Shown here piece by piece: positions 27,247-36,437 of a DNA stretch of 64,000 nt. This DNA is from Enterobacter mori (GTDB lineage Bacteria > Pseudomonadota > Gammaproteobacteria > Enterobacterales > Enterobacteriaceae). The position numbers and the translations under genes were made by a program. The notes beneath the pieces are model-generated. The model saw nothing but the letters and a program-made list of their open reading frames with translations. It was not told the DNA's origin and ran no database searches. Location: assembly GCF_025244905.1 (NCBI RefSeq), contig NZ_CP104285.1, positions 2,418,001-2,482,000 on the forward strand, read 5' to 3'. Numbering within the stretch: position 1 is the first letter of the stretch; each line of letters begins with the position of its first letter.

Positions 27247-28308
27247 CTAGAGCGCAATACGAATCACGTCGTCAGGCTGGGTTGCTTCCTGCTGACGGGT
27301 CGACTTCTGTTTCACCGTCACATATAGCGTCTTACCATCGGCAGAGAGTGCCAGGCTGTTCGGGTAGACCGGCGTATCGAACGTTTTGGTCACCTTGTAG
27401 GTTTTCGCGTCAATCACGCTCACCTTGCCCGCTTCGCGGTGCGTCACGTAGGCTTCATTGCGCGCTGGGTTAAACAGGACGGCCAGTGATTCAGGCGCGG
27501 CGATCTTCTCCATTACGCTGCCGTCTTTCAGGCTAACCACCAGCACTTCAGGCTGTTTTGAATCGGTCAGGAACGCACGCTGACCGGCGGTGTCCAGGCT
27601 CAGGTTCAGGTAGAAATGTTCTTTACCGTCGTCCTGCACTTTTTTACGGCTGATGATTTTGTTGGTGGCCGTGTCAATCGACAACAGTTCGCCGTCCGCA
27701 TTCGTGGTGTAGAGACGTTTCGCCTGCGCATCCAGCGCCAGACCCGTGCTGAAGGTACCGGTGTTGGCGATGGTGTCCTTCAGCTTCAGGGTTGCGCCGT
27801 CCACGACCCAAATCACGCTCTCTTTACCTACCCCGGTGATGTAAACGGTGTTGCTCGCGTCATCCGCCACCAGCTGGCGCGGCTGCAACGGTTTGACCGT
27901 CTCGCTGCGTTTACGATCGTCGAGCACCAGACGCCCTTTCACGTCCCCCGTTTTGGCATCAATGGCCGTCACCGCACCGTTGATGGTGTTACCCAACCAC
28001 AGCGTCTGGGTAGCGTTATCGAAGGTTGCCCCGAACGGTTTGAGATCGCTATGGATCGCTTGCGTCACGTCCAGCGTGACCGGGTCAAGGCGATAAACGA
28101 CGCCGCCTTTATCGGTCTTACGGCTTTGTGATGTCGCCACCCACAGCGCGTTCTCCTGCTGGCTCAACGCCATCTCATAAGCCCCTTTGCCGACCGCTTT
28201 ACGCAGCATCTCTTCTGCAGCATGAACCTGGAACGTACCGGCGAACAATAACGAGCCTAACAGCAGAGAACCGCGCAGGCGCGGCGAGCACAGATGACGT
28301 AAAGACAT
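27247..28308 (-). CDS. yncE: Periplasmic seven-bladed beta-propeller protein YncE
   Basis: 353 residues from MSLRHLCSPR, equal to E. coli YncE; the extended ORF start is not used. A signal peptide ends at about HAAEE. Repeated propeller blades of the YVTN type are visible (TLWLGNTINGAVTAIDAKTG, RLYTTNADGELLSIDTATN, EAYVTHREAGKVSVIDAKTY). In E. coli it is iron-repressed, binds single-stranded DNA in vitro, and its purpose is unclear. It is divergent from yncD with a Fur-like site between. Confidence 0.93.
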   Translation of the reverse strand: MSLRHLCSPRLRGSLLLGSLLFAGTFQVHAAEEMLRKAVGKGAYEMALSQQENALWVATSQSRKTDKGGVVYRLDPVTLDVTQAIHSDLKPFGATFDNATQTLWLGNTINGAVTAIDAKTGDVKGRLVLDDRKRSETVKPLQPRQLVADDASNTVYITGVGKESVIWVVDGATLKLKDTIANTGTFSTGLALDAQAKRLYTTNADGELLSIDTATNKIISRKKVQDDGKEHFYLNLSLDTAGQRAFLTDSKQPEVLVVSLKDGSVMEKIAAPESLAVLFNPARNEAYVTHREAGKVSVIDAKTYKVTKTFDTPVYPNSLALSADGKTLYVTVKQKSTRQQEATQPDDVIRIAL

Positions 28309-28383
28309 AACAATTCCTTTTTTGAAAAATAAGTGTACTGCTGACATCGCTTCCAACAGGCAGCGTCATCGCGCCGCCTTTAT

Positions 28384-28412
28384 GATAATGAGAATACTAA
28401 TCATTAATTATC
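28384..28412. promoter_or_regulatory. Fur box between yncE and yncD
   Basis: GATAATGAGAATACTAATC matches the 19-bp Fur consensus at 15 positions by my count, and the following ATTAATTATC extends the half-site pattern. It lies 76 bases from the yncE start and 139 from the yncD start, placed to repress both divergent genes when iron is plentiful. Confidence 0.75.
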
Positions 28413-28550
28413 AAAATGTGGAGTTTTTCTTCCCTTCTCTCCTTTCATTAACGCAATGTGCGGTTATAGTTTTCAAAACATTTACAAAAGATTTAACATG
28501 TATGCACATGTTCCATTTGGTTCGTTCCTTCTCCTTAACTGGTTTACTTC

Positions 28551-30665
28551 ATGAAAATCATTACTGCCCGTAAGGCAACTCTCCCGCTGCTGCTGGTTCC
28601 TGTTATCCTGGCGCCCCTTGAGGCGATAGGCGCGGACGAGCAGACCATGATCGTCAGCGCCACGCCGCAGACCGTCTCTGAACTGGATACGCCCGCGGCG
28701 GTCAGCGTAGTTAACGGCGACGATATGCGTCAGGCAGCGCCACGGATTAACCTGTCTGAATCTCTCGGCAGCGTGCCGGGGCTGCAAATTCAGAATCGCC
28801 AGAACTATGCGCAGGATCTGCAGATTTCAATGCGTGGCTTTGGCGCCCGCTCTACCTTCGGCGTGCGCGGTATTCGGATGTACGTGGACGGTATTCCCGC
28901 CACCATGCCGGACGGACAGGGCCAGACCTCGAACATCGATCTCACCAGCGTGGAGAGCGTGGAAGTGCTGCGCGGCCCCTTCTCCGCCCTTTACGGCAAC
29001 GCCTCTGGTGGCGTCATTAACATTAATACGCAGACCGGCCAGCAGCCGCCTACCATTGAGGCCAGCAGCTATTACGGCAGTTACGGCACCTGGCGCTACG
29101 GCATGAAAGCCACCGGCGCGATGGGCGACGGTACGCATGCGGGCGATGTGGATTACACCGTTTCGACCACCCGCTTCACCACCCATGGCTATCGCGACCA
29201 CAGCGGCGCGCGTAAGAATCTCGCCAACGCGAAGCTGGGCGTGCGTATTGATGACGTAAGCAAGCTGACGCTGATTTTCAACAGCGTGGACATGAAAGCC
29301 AACGACCCGGGCGGTCTTGACTATCAGGAATGGCGTGACAACCCGCGTCAGTCACCGCGCGGCGACCAGTACAACACCCGCAAAACCATCAAGCAGACCC
29401 AGGCCGGGCTGCGCTATGACCGTCAGCTGAGCGAGCAGGACGATCTCAGCGTGATGATGTACGCCGGTGAGCGTGAAATGACGCAGTATCAATCTATTCC
29501 GTATCAACCGCAGTTAAGACCAACCCATTCCGGCGGCGTGATTGATATGCAGCGTCACTATCAGGGCGTCGATACCCGCTGGACGCACCGGGGCGAGCTT
29601 CTGGTTCCGGTCACCTTTACCACCGGGCTGAACTACGAAAATCTGAGTGAAGATCGTCGCGGGTACGAGAACTTTGTCATGAACAACGGCGTGCCGGATT
29701 ACGGTGTAAAAGGCGATAAGCGTCGTGACGAACGTAACCTGATGTGGAACCTTGACCCTTACCTGCAAACCAGCTGGCAGTTAACGCAAAAACTCTCTGT
29801 CGATGCGGGTGTGCGTTACAGCTCCGTCTGGTTTGATTCCAACGACCACTACGTTACGTCCGCCAACGGCGATGACAGCGGCGAGGCGAGCTACCATAAA
29901 TGGCTCCCGGCGGGCTCGGTGAAATACGCCGTGACCGACGCGTGGAATCTCTATGCCGCGGCAGGACGTGGATTTGAAACCCCGACCATCAATGAACTCT
30001 CCTATCGTCCTGATAACCAGGGTGGGCTGAACATTGGCCTGAAGCCGTCCACCAACAATACCTATGAAGTGGGCAGCAAAACCCGTATCGGCAATGGCCT
30101 GCTGACGGCAGCGCTGTTCCGCACCGATACGGATGACGAGATTGTGGTGGATTCCAGCTCTGGAGGCCGAACCAGCTATAAAAATGCCGGTAAAACCCGT
30201 CGTCAGGGGGTGGAAGTTTCCCTCGACCAGCAGTTTGCGGAAAACTGGAAGCTGAAAATGGCGTGGACATACCTTGATGCCACCTACCGTACCAACGTAT
30301 GCGGTGATGATAGCTGCAACGGCAACCGTATGCCGGGTATCGCCCGTAATATGGGCTTCGCATCGTTTGGCTGGCAGCCGGAAGAAGGCTGGTACGCAGG
30401 GACAGACGTGCGCTACATGAGCGACATTATGGCCGACGACGAAAACACGGCCAAAGCGCCGTCTTATACGCTTGTCGGACTCAATACCGGGTATAAATTC
30501 AACTACGGTAACTGGGGAATGGATCTCTTTGGCCGCGTCGATAACCTGTTCGATAAAGAGTACGCGGGCTCAGTGATTGTCAACGAGTCCAACGGGCGTT
30601 ATTACGAACCTGCTCCGGGCCGCAACTACGGCGTAGGACTGTCGGTCTCTTATCGCTTCGAGTAA
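28551..30665 (+). CDS. yncD: TonB-dependent outer-membrane receptor YncD (PqqU)
   Basis: 704 residues (E. coli 700). A signal peptide ends near AIGADEQ; a TonB-box-like TMIVSA follows. Plug domain: RINLSESLGSVPGLQIQNRQNYAQDLQISMRGFGARS; 22-strand barrel ending in the aromatic VSYRFE. E. coli YncD has been shown to import pyrroloquinoline quinone (PqqU) and to serve as a phage receptor. Iron regulation is suggested by the upstream Fur box. The locus order yncE-yncD-mcbR is as in E. coli. Confidence 0.93.
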   Translation: MKIITARKATLPLLLVPVILAPLEAIGADEQTMIVSATPQTVSELDTPAAVSVVNGDDMRQAAPRINLSESLGSVPGLQIQNRQNYAQDLQISMRGFGARSTFGVRGIRMYVDGIPATMPDGQGQTSNIDLTSVESVEVLRGPFSALYGNASGGVININTQTGQQPPTIEASSYYGSYGTWRYGMKATGAMGDGTHAGDVDYTVSTTRFTTHGYRDHSGARKNLANAKLGVRIDDVSKLTLIFNSVDMKANDPGGLDYQEWRDNPRQSPRGDQYNTRKTIKQTQAGLRYDRQLSEQDDLSVMMYAGEREMTQYQSIPYQPQLRPTHSGGVIDMQRHYQGVDTRWTHRGELLVPVTFTTGLNYENLSEDRRGYENFVMNNGVPDYGVKGDKRRDERNLMWNLDPYLQTSWQLTQKLSVDAGVRYSSVWFDSNDHYVTSANGDDSGEASYHKWLPAGSVKYAVTDAWNLYAAAGRGFETPTINELSYRPDNQGGLNIGLKPSTNNTYEVGSKTRIGNGLLTAALFRTDTDDEIVVDSSSGGRTSYKNAGKTRRQGVEVSLDQQFAENWKLKMAWTYLDATYRTNVCGDDSCNGNRMPGIARNMGFASFGWQPEEGWYAGTDVRYMSDIMADDENTAKAPSYTLVGLNTGYKFNYGNWGMDLFGRVDNLFDKEYAGSVIVNESNGRYYEPAPGRNYGVGLSVSYRFE

Positions 30666-30700
30666 GGATACGCGACACCCTTCTTCTCTTTTTATATTTT

Positions 30701-30731
30701 AACTCCTGTTGGCTAAATGCCAGCAGGAGTT
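30701..30731. terminator. Hairpin between convergent yncD and mcbR
   Basis: AACTCCTG-TTGGC pairs with GCCA-GCAGGAGTT around a short loop. It lies 36 bases after the yncD stop. A run of T before it on the plus strand and AT-rich flanks on both sides are consistent with a weak bidirectional terminator. Confidence 0.5.
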
Positions 30732-30785
30732 ATTCATCAAAAGAATAAATGGATGCGGTAAATAGTCGCGCGCTTAAATAATCTC

Positions 30786-31460
30786 TCAGTTGAAATATTG
30801 TCGCTGTAGCAGAACGTTTGCTTCATCAATCAGCTTATCTATTGCTTTCTTACTCCCTTCAACATCCCTTCTTTCCAGGGCAGAAAGTAAATCTGCGTAA
30901 TGATAGGTTGAAGCCCTGATATCATTCAGCTCACGGTGGAGATAGTTAATACAGGGACCAATACGCACCCACAGCTGCTCGATGAGCGCGCTGAGCGTCG
31001 GCATCTCCGCGTACTGATACAGCGTAAAGCGGAACACACGGTTTGCGTACAACGCCTGCTGTACATTGCCGTTGGACATGGCGTCATGAAAGGCCTCAGA
31101 CAGCTTGTGCAGCGTTTCCAGCTTGCTCTCCGTCATGTGCTGACAGGCAGCCGCTACCGCCATTGGCTCAAGCTGTTTTCTGATGGCGTTTATTTCGTTA
31201 TAGCGATCTAACGTTACCTCAGGCACCAGAAATGCCTGCGCAGGCGTGGCGTGCAGCGCCCCGGCCGACACCAGACGTAAAAGCGCCTCGCGAACCGGGG
31301 TGATACTGGTGCCTAATTTATCGGCAATCTCTTTCGTAATCAGACGAGCGCCAGGTTTAAGTGAGCCTGTAATTAACGCCCCTTTTAAACTGATCTCAAC
31401 TTGCATGGTTAGACTGACTCTGTGCGCTTTTTCTAAATGATCCAAATCAAGCATGTTCAA
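30786..31460 (-). CDS. mcbR: GntR/FadR-type regulator McbR
   Basis: 224 residues (E. coli McbR 221). N-terminal winged helix: SLKPGARLITKEIADKLGTSITPVREALLRLVSAGAL; C-terminal all-helical FCD ligand domain with ELEPMA-type and LIEQLWVRIGPCINYLHREL segments. E. coli McbR represses mcbA and affects colanic acid and biofilm; it may also control its neighbour. It is clearly diverged from the K-12 protein in the C-terminal domain, so the ligand may differ. Confidence 0.82.
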   Translation of the reverse strand: MNMLDLDHLEKAHRVSLTMQVEISLKGALITGSLKPGARLITKEIADKLGTSITPVREALLRLVSAGALHATPAQAFLVPEVTLDRYNEINAIRKQLEPMAVAAACQHMTESKLETLHKLSEAFHDAMSNGNVQQALYANRVFRFTLYQYAEMPTLSALIEQLWVRIGPCINYLHRELNDIRASTYHYADLLSALERRDVEGSKKAIDKLIDEANVLLQRQYFN

Positions 31461-31677
31461 TTCCTGTAGCTAATACTTAACGCTATTTATAAGCGTCGCT
31501 TTTTATAACGACGCTGGTTTGATATATCCTGTATCGTCATGCCTGGTGATGGGAAGTGCGTATAAACGCAAAAAAAAATACCTACATTCTGTTTTTATCG
31601 CGCTCTGGCCATCTATGCTGATGGCGCTGGCGCGGTGCCGATATAATTAAAGACAATATATCGTATCTTCACAAATA

Positions 31678-31702
31678 AATATGGCGGGAAACCCGCCATA
31701 TT
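31678..31702 (-). terminator. Rho-independent terminator of curA
   Basis: An 11-bp perfect stem AATATGGCGGG / CCCGCCATATT with an AAA loop (TTT on the minus strand) begins 6 bases after the curA stop and is followed on the minus strand by ATTTGT-type T-rich sequence. Confidence 0.75.
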
Positions 31703-31707
31703 GTCGT

Positions 31708-32748
31708 TTATTTATTGTCCGCCGCGACGCGAATCACGACTTTGCCGAAGTTTTTGCCTTCAAGCAGCCCAATCAACGCCTCGGGGGCGTTTTCGAGACC
31801 CTCAGTCACCTGTTCGCGATAATGGATTTTACCTTCCTGTACCCAACGCCCCATCTCGTCCTGGAACTCTTTAATACGGTGTCCGTAGTCCTGGCCGATG
31901 ATGAACCCCTGCATGCGAATGCGTTTCTTCAGTAGCGTTGCCATCAACAGCGGCAAACGATCCGGGCCGTCCGGCAGACGGGTTGCATTGTAGCCACTGA
32001 CCAGCCCACATACCGGCACGCGCGCGGCGGTATTCAGTAGCGGCAGTACAGCATCAAAGACTTTCCCGCCAACGTTTTCATAATAAACATCAATTCCCTT
32101 CGGGCAGGCAGTTGCCAGCTGCGCGTCAAAATCCGCTGCATGGTGATCCAGGCACTGGTCAAATCCCAGTACCTCGACAGCATGACGGCATTTTTCAGCA
32201 CCCCCCGCGACACCAATAACCCGGCAGCCTTTAATCTTGCCAATTTGCCCGACCGTTGCACCAACCGGCCCGGTCGCCGCAGCCACCACCAGCGTTTCAC
32301 CGGCTTTTGGCTGACCGATATCCAGCAGGCCCATATAGGCGGTAAAGCCCGGCATCCCGAGTACGCCAAGCGCCCATGAAGGGTGCGAAGGGTTTTCCCC
32401 CAGCTTGACCAGGCCGCTGCCGTCCGAGAGTTCATACTCCTGCCAGCCGCTATAGCCCAGCACCCATTCACCCGGTTTGAAATCCGGGTGGTTCGACTGC
32501 TCAACACGGCTCACTGTACCGCCCACCATTACCGCACCAATCTCAACGGGCGGAGAATAGGAAGGCGCATCGCTCATGCGGCCGCGCATATACGGATCCA
32601 GCGAGAGCCACACCGTGCGTAATAGCACCTGTCCCTCTGTCAGAGCGGGCAGCGGCTGTTCTTCTAAACGGAAGTTACTCGCCACAGGCGCGCCGTGTGG
32701 GCGAGAAGCCAAAAGCCAACGACGGTTTCGCGTGGAAGATTGACTCAT
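31708..32748 (-). CDS. curA: NADPH-dependent curcumin reductase CurA
   Basis: 346 residues (E. coli CurA 345), zinc-independent medium-chain dehydrogenase of the leukotriene B4 12-hydroxydehydrogenase group. N-terminal GroES-like domain SLDPYMRGRMSD; Rossmann motif AATGPVGATVGQIGKIKGCRVIGVAGG near residue 155. The E. coli enzyme reduces curcumin to tetrahydrocurcumin; the natural substrate is probably another alpha,beta-unsaturated carbonyl. ATG preceded by AGGAGTGATTT. Confidence 0.92.
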   Translation of the reverse strand: MSQSSTRNRRWLLASRPHGAPVASNFRLEEQPLPALTEGQVLLRTVWLSLDPYMRGRMSDAPSYSPPVEIGAVMVGGTVSRVEQSNHPDFKPGEWVLGYSGWQEYELSDGSGLVKLGENPSHPSWALGVLGMPGFTAYMGLLDIGQPKAGETLVVAAATGPVGATVGQIGKIKGCRVIGVAGGAEKCRHAVEVLGFDQCLDHHAADFDAQLATACPKGIDVYYENVGGKVFDAVLPLLNTAARVPVCGLVSGYNATRLPDGPDRLPLLMATLLKKRIRMQGFIIGQDYGHRIKEFQDEMGRWVQEGKIHYREQVTEGLENAPEALIGLLEGKNFGKVVIRVAADNK

Positions 32749-32814
32749 AAATCACTCCTTTCTCGTGCAAATGTCTCTAGAGACTAGTCCCTTATCTGGC
32801 ATGACGCTTTGACA

Positions 32815-33390
32815 TTACGAGCCAGACTGATTGAGGCGGACAACCAGATAAATGCAGGCTTCGTCAGTTTCATTAATAAACCGACAGTCATTGGGCGGCC
32901 CCAGCTCGAGACAATCTCCGGCCTTCATTTCATGCCGGGTATCCCCTTCCTGAAACACCAGCTCGCCAGACTGCAGCCAGATCAGCTGACGTGCCAGCGC
33001 GTAAGACGATGCGGGCATCGGCACATCGCTGCCGGGGGGAAGTTCCACCTGCACGAGATCGATGGGCAAATCGGTACGCGGCGACACATGACGACGCACG
33101 TAATGCGTTTGCGGATCGCGCCAGACCGGTTGATTAGCCAGGCGCAGGAGTTTGCCTTCCTGCATTTCAGCCCGCGCGATTAACGTGGACATGCTGATGC
33201 CAAAAGCACCCGATAACCGGGCGAGCAGCGTCGCCGTGGGGCTACTGTCCCCACGCTCTATCTTATGGATCATCGCGCGCGATACGCCGGCCCGGTCGGC
33301 CAGATCGCTCAGGGACCAGCCTCGCGACTCGCGTTCGATACGGATCCGCGCGCTGATCCGTTGATTCATATTGTCTGTCATAGTATTCAT
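32815..33390 (-). CDS. XRE-cupin transcriptional regulator
   Basis: About 191 residues. N-terminal helix-turn-helix: RGWSLSDLADRAGVSRAMIHKIERGDSSPTATLLARL; C-terminal cupin domain with LPPGSDVPMPAS, LVFQEGDTRHEMKAGDCLELGPPNDCRF. This two-domain type (SutR/PuuR-like) senses small molecules in the cupin. It is absent between curA and mnaT in E. coli K-12. The start is uncertain: ATGs at 33390, 33381 and 33369 all lack a good ribosome site. Repeats in the divergent region (33396-33520) are candidate operators. Confidence 0.85.
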   Translation of the reverse strand: MNTMTDNMNQRISARIRIERESRGWSLSDLADRAGVSRAMIHKIERGDSSPTATLLARLSGAFGISMSTLIARAEMQEGKLLRLANQPVWRDPQTHYVRRHVSPRTDLPIDLVQVELPPGSDVPMPASSYALARQLIWLQSGELVFQEGDTRHEMKAGDCLELGPPNDCRFINETDEACIYLVVRLNQSGS

Positions 33391-33395
33391 CACGT

Positions 33396-33520
33396 CATAC
33401 TATAGTGTATGAACAGCATTTCAATGGCGGTTTTTATAACAAAAAAATAGGGTTTATACCGTAGCCGTAAGATGGCACTCTTGTATACTATCGTGACATT
33501 ATCGTACCACTATAGTGAAC
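33396..33520. promoter_or_regulatory. Divergent promoter with three ACTATnGTG repeats
   Basis: ACTATAGTG occurs at 33399-33407 and 33509-33517, and ACTATCGTG at 33487-33495, all in the same orientation. The first is inside a 16-bp imperfect palindrome, CATACTATAGTGTATG, just upstream of the regulator start; the other two lie within 60 bases upstream of mnaT. This pattern is what an autoregulating XRE repressor controlling mnaT-ydcZ would leave. Confidence 0.6.
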
Positions 33521-33541
33521 AACTCAGCCTGAGGGGTAACC

Positions 33542-34060
33542 ATGATCGTTCGTCATGCAAGTAAAGAAGATTGCGCCGCTATCGGTGAAATATACAACCA
33601 CGCGGTTCTGCATACGGCCGCCATCTGGAACGATAAAACGGTGGATACCGATAACCGAATCGCATGGTTTGAAGCGCGCACGCTGGTGGGATATCCCGTG
33701 CTGGTCAGCGAAGACGATGGCGTGGTAACGGGATATGCCTCCTTCGGAGACTGGCGGGCGTTCGACGGTTTTCGCCACACCGTTGAGCACTCCGTCTACG
33801 TACATCCGGACCACCAGGGTAAAGGCATCGGGCGGTTGCTGATGAAGGCATTGATTATTGAAGCGCGAAACATTGGCAAACACGTCATGGTGGCGGGGAT
33901 TGAAGCGCAAAATCATACCTCCATTCATCTTCATGAGACGCTGGGGTTTGTCACCACGGGACAGATGCCGCAGGTGGGGACCAAGTTTGGCCGCTGGCTG
34001 GATTTAACCTTCATGCAACTGCAGCTTGACGAGCGCAGCGAACCGGATGCACTCCCATGA
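33542..34060 (+). CDS. mnaT: L-amino acid N-acetyltransferase MnaT
   Basis: 172 residues, equal to E. coli MnaT (YncA). GNAT fold with IREAK-type start MIVRHASKEDCAAIGEIYNHAV, acetyl-CoA motif VHPDHQGKGIGRLLMKALI and the C-terminal NHTSIHLHETLGFV. It acetylates methionine, its sulfoximine/sulfone and other amino acids; related proteins (Pat, bar) confer phosphinothricin resistance. It overlaps ydcZ by four bases. Confidence 0.93.
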   Translation: MIVRHASKEDCAAIGEIYNHAVLHTAAIWNDKTVDTDNRIAWFEARTLVGYPVLVSEDDGVVTGYASFGDWRAFDGFRHTVEHSVYVHPDHQGKGIGRLLMKALIIEARNIGKHVMVAGIEAQNHTSIHLHETLGFVTTGQMPQVGTKFGRWLDLTFMQLQLDERSEPDALP

Positions 34061-34506
34061 ATCAATCGCTCACGCTGGCGTTCCTGGTTGCCGCGGGCAT
34101 TGGGCTGGTGGTGCAAAACACACTGATGGTGCGTATCACCCAAAGCTCTTCCACCATTCTCATCGCTATGCTGTTGAACTCGCTGGTTGGCATTGTGCTG
34201 TTTGTCAGCATTTTGTTGATTAAGCAGGGGTTCACCGGCTTTCATGAACTGACGTCAACGATTCGCTGGTGGACGTTGATCCCGGGCCTGCTGGGCTCGT
34301 TTTTTGTCTTTGCCAGCATTAGCGGGTATCAGAATGTGGGGGCGGCGACCACCATTGCGGTGCTGGTGGCAAGCCAGCTGATTGGCGGACTGGTACTGGA
34401 CGTGTTGAGAAGCCACGGCATTCCGCTGCGCGCGCTGATCGGCCCGGTGTGCGGCGCGGTGATGCTGGTGGTGGGCGCCTGGCTGGTGGCCCGACGCCAG
34501 TTTTGA
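34057..34506 (+). CDS. ydcZ: Inner-membrane DMT-family protein YdcZ
   Basis: 149 residues, equal to E. coli YdcZ. Five hydrophobic helices of the DUF606/half-size drug-metabolite transporter type; proteins of this size are thought to work as dimers. Coupled to mnaT by a four-base overlap, so the pair may detoxify and export or import related compounds. No substrate is known. Confidence 0.9.
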   Translation: MNQSLTLAFLVAAGIGLVVQNTLMVRITQSSSTILIAMLLNSLVGIVLFVSILLIKQGFTGFHELTSTIRWWTLIPGLLGSFFVFASISGYQNVGAATTIAVLVASQLIGGLVLDVLRSHGIPLRALIGPVCGAVMLVVGAWLVARRQF

Positions 34507-34509
34507 ACG

Positions 34510-34743
34510 TTACAGTATGGTGCCGCCTTTAGTTAGCTGTTCCTCACGCGCATCCATCTCTTCTTTGTGCTGCTTACCGTGGTGTGAAATCGCGGTGCGC
34601 AGGCGCTGCTGCTGGGTATAGCGGTCTTCGCGGCTCAGCTCTGCATCATCGCTGAGTTCAATCAGCAGTTCGTTCATGTGGGTAATCACGCTTTCTTTGA
34701 TGGCGGCATCCACACGGGCTGTTACGTCGTTTAAATGTGACAT
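34510..34743 (-). CDS. ydcY: DUF2526 small protein YdcY
   Basis: 77 residues from MSHLNDVTARVD, equal to E. coli YdcY and nearly identical in pattern (ESVITHMNELLIELSDDAELSREDRYTQQQRLR given in part). Charged, helical, soluble. No function is known. It converges with ydcZ with three bases between stops. An ATG two codons upstream is possible. Confidence 0.92.
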   Translation of the reverse strand: MSHLNDVTARVDAAIKESVITHMNELLIELSDDAELSREDRYTQQQRLRTAISHHGKQHKEEMDAREEQLTKGGTIL

Positions 34744-34760
34744 TGTCACTCCTTATTATT

Positions 34761-34831
34761 GCCGGTTGGCGGCTACGCCTTACCCGGCCTACTTTAGACC
34801 TGTAGGCCCGGTAAGCGCAGCGCCACCGGGC
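34761..34831. repeat. REP/BIME-type palindromic pair
   Basis: Inverted units GCCGGTTGGCGGCTACGCCT and GCGCAGCGCCACCGGGC with TAGGCCCGGTAAG between. It lies between ydcY (5' side) and the 3' end of the dppA-like gene. Confidence 0.85.
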
Positions 34832-34838
34832 AACATTG

Positions 34839-36437
34839 TCAATTCAGCTTCGCTTTTGAGAAGTCGCTGCCCATCAGGCTCACACTGTAACCCGTCACGT
34901 TGCTTCGGGTCGCGTAGAAGGTTTTGCCGTTCGCCAGGGCGATCCACGGTGCCTGCTGGTAGAAAATCTCCTGCGCCTGGCCGTAGAGTTTCGCACGTTC
35001 GGCCGGGGTGCTGGTCAGCTTCGCTTTATTCACCAGAGCGTCATAATCCTTGTTGCACCAGCGTGCGGCGTTGGATCCGGTTTTGATGCTGTTACAGCCC
35101 AGCAGGACGTCGGCGAAGTTATCCGGGTCGCCGTTGTCGGACATCCAGCCAAACAGCGCGGAGTCGTGCTCGCCTTTACGCATGCCGGAGAGATACTCGC
35201 CCCACTCGTAAGAGACAATTTTCGCCTTCACGCCCACTTTCGCCCAGTCGGCCTGAATCATCTCAGCGATACGACGCGAGTTCGGGTTATAAGGACGCTG
35301 AACCGGCATTGACCACAGGGTCACTTCTGCGCCCTTCTCCAGTCCGGCCTGTTTCAGTAATGCTTTCGCTTTTTCAGGATCGTAGCTGTAATCCTTCAGA
35401 TCTTTGTTGAAGCCCAGCATATTTGGCGGGATCGGCGATTTTGCCACCGTACCCGAGCCCATAAACACCGCGTTCACGATCGCTTTTTTGTCGGTCGCAT
35501 AGTTCAACGCCTGGCGCACCAGCACGTTATCGAACGGTTTTTTCTCGGTGTTGAATGCCAGATAGCCGACGTTAAGCGCGTCGATCGAATGCAGCGTCAG
35601 GTCTTTGTTTTTCTTGATGACGTCAAACTGAACCGGCGACGGCGCAGGGATAATCTGGCATTCGTTGGTCTGCAGTTTCGCCAGACGGGTTTCTACGTTT
35701 GGCGTGATAGAGAAGATCAGGTGTTTGGTCGGGACCGCACCGTCCCAGTAGTTCGGGTTTGCGACGTAGCGGATAAGCGAGTCCACCTTATACTGCTGAA
35801 GCACGTAAGGGCCGGTGCCGATTGGCCACGTATCGACGTTCTCAGGCGTACCCTTTTTCAGCATCGCATCGGCATATTCGGCGGACAGGATAGAGGCAAA
35901 ATCCATCCCCCAGTCGGCCAGAAACGCGGCGTTCGGTTCGCTTAGGGTAAACTGGACGTGGTAATCATCGACCTTTTTCACGTCCTGAATCAGCTTATCC
36001 AGCCCCACGTCGTTGAAGTATTCGTAATTGCCCTGCGACACGTTGTGATAGGGGTGCTTAGGGTCTTTCTGACGCAAGACCGAGAAAATAACGTCATCCG
36101 CGTTAAAATCACGGGTCGGCTTAAAGAATTTATTACTGTTAAACTTCACCCCTTTGCGCAGGGTAAAGGTGTAGGTTTTGCCGTCCGGCGAAATGGTCCA
36201 GGACTCCGCCAGCGACGGAACCGGGGTGTTTTTCACCGGGTCAAAATTGATCAGGCGGTTATACAGAACCTGAGAGCTGGCGACAAACGACGGGCCCGAG
36301 CTGGCGATTTGTGGGTTAAACGACTCGGGTGAAGCCTCGGAGCAGTAAATAAGGGTATCGGTGTTTGCCGCCCATGCGGCCCCTGCTGGTAAAAGCGTGC
36401 TCAACGCGAGAGCAAGCAGTGTTTTCCCTGTAGACAT
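34839..36437 (-). CDS. DppA-like dipeptide/peptide-binding protein, orphan
   Basis: 532 residues from MSTGKTLLALALS, whose signal peptide ends at WAANT. Family 5 extracellular solute-binding protein, collinear with DppA: TLIYCSEASPESFNPQ at the start, GTGPYVLQQYKVDS, LNVGYLAFNTEKKPFDN, MPVQRPYNPNSRRIAEMIQADW. Length matches DppA (535). No permease or ATPase genes are nearby, so it must borrow a Dpp-type transporter or act alone in binding. Not present at this position in E. coli K-12. Divergent from srfA. Confidence 0.88.
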   Translation of the reverse strand: MSTGKTLLALALSTLLPAGAAWAANTDTLIYCSEASPESFNPQIASSGPSFVASSQVLYNRLINFDPVKNTPVPSLAESWTISPDGKTYTFTLRKGVKFNSNKFFKPTRDFNADDVIFSVLRQKDPKHPYHNVSQGNYEYFNDVGLDKLIQDVKKVDDYHVQFTLSEPNAAFLADWGMDFASILSAEYADAMLKKGTPENVDTWPIGTGPYVLQQYKVDSLIRYVANPNYWDGAVPTKHLIFSITPNVETRLAKLQTNECQIIPAPSPVQFDVIKKNKDLTLHSIDALNVGYLAFNTEKKPFDNVLVRQALNYATDKKAIVNAVFMGSGTVAKSPIPPNMLGFNKDLKDYSYDPEKAKALLKQAGLEKGAEVTLWSMPVQRPYNPNSRRIAEMIQADWAKVGVKAKIVSYEWGEYLSGMRKGEHDSALFGWMSDNGDPDNFADVLLGCNSIKTGSNAARWCNKDYDALVNKAKLTSTPAERAKLYGQAQEIFYQQAPWIALANGKTFYATRSNVTGYSVSLMGSDFSKAKLN

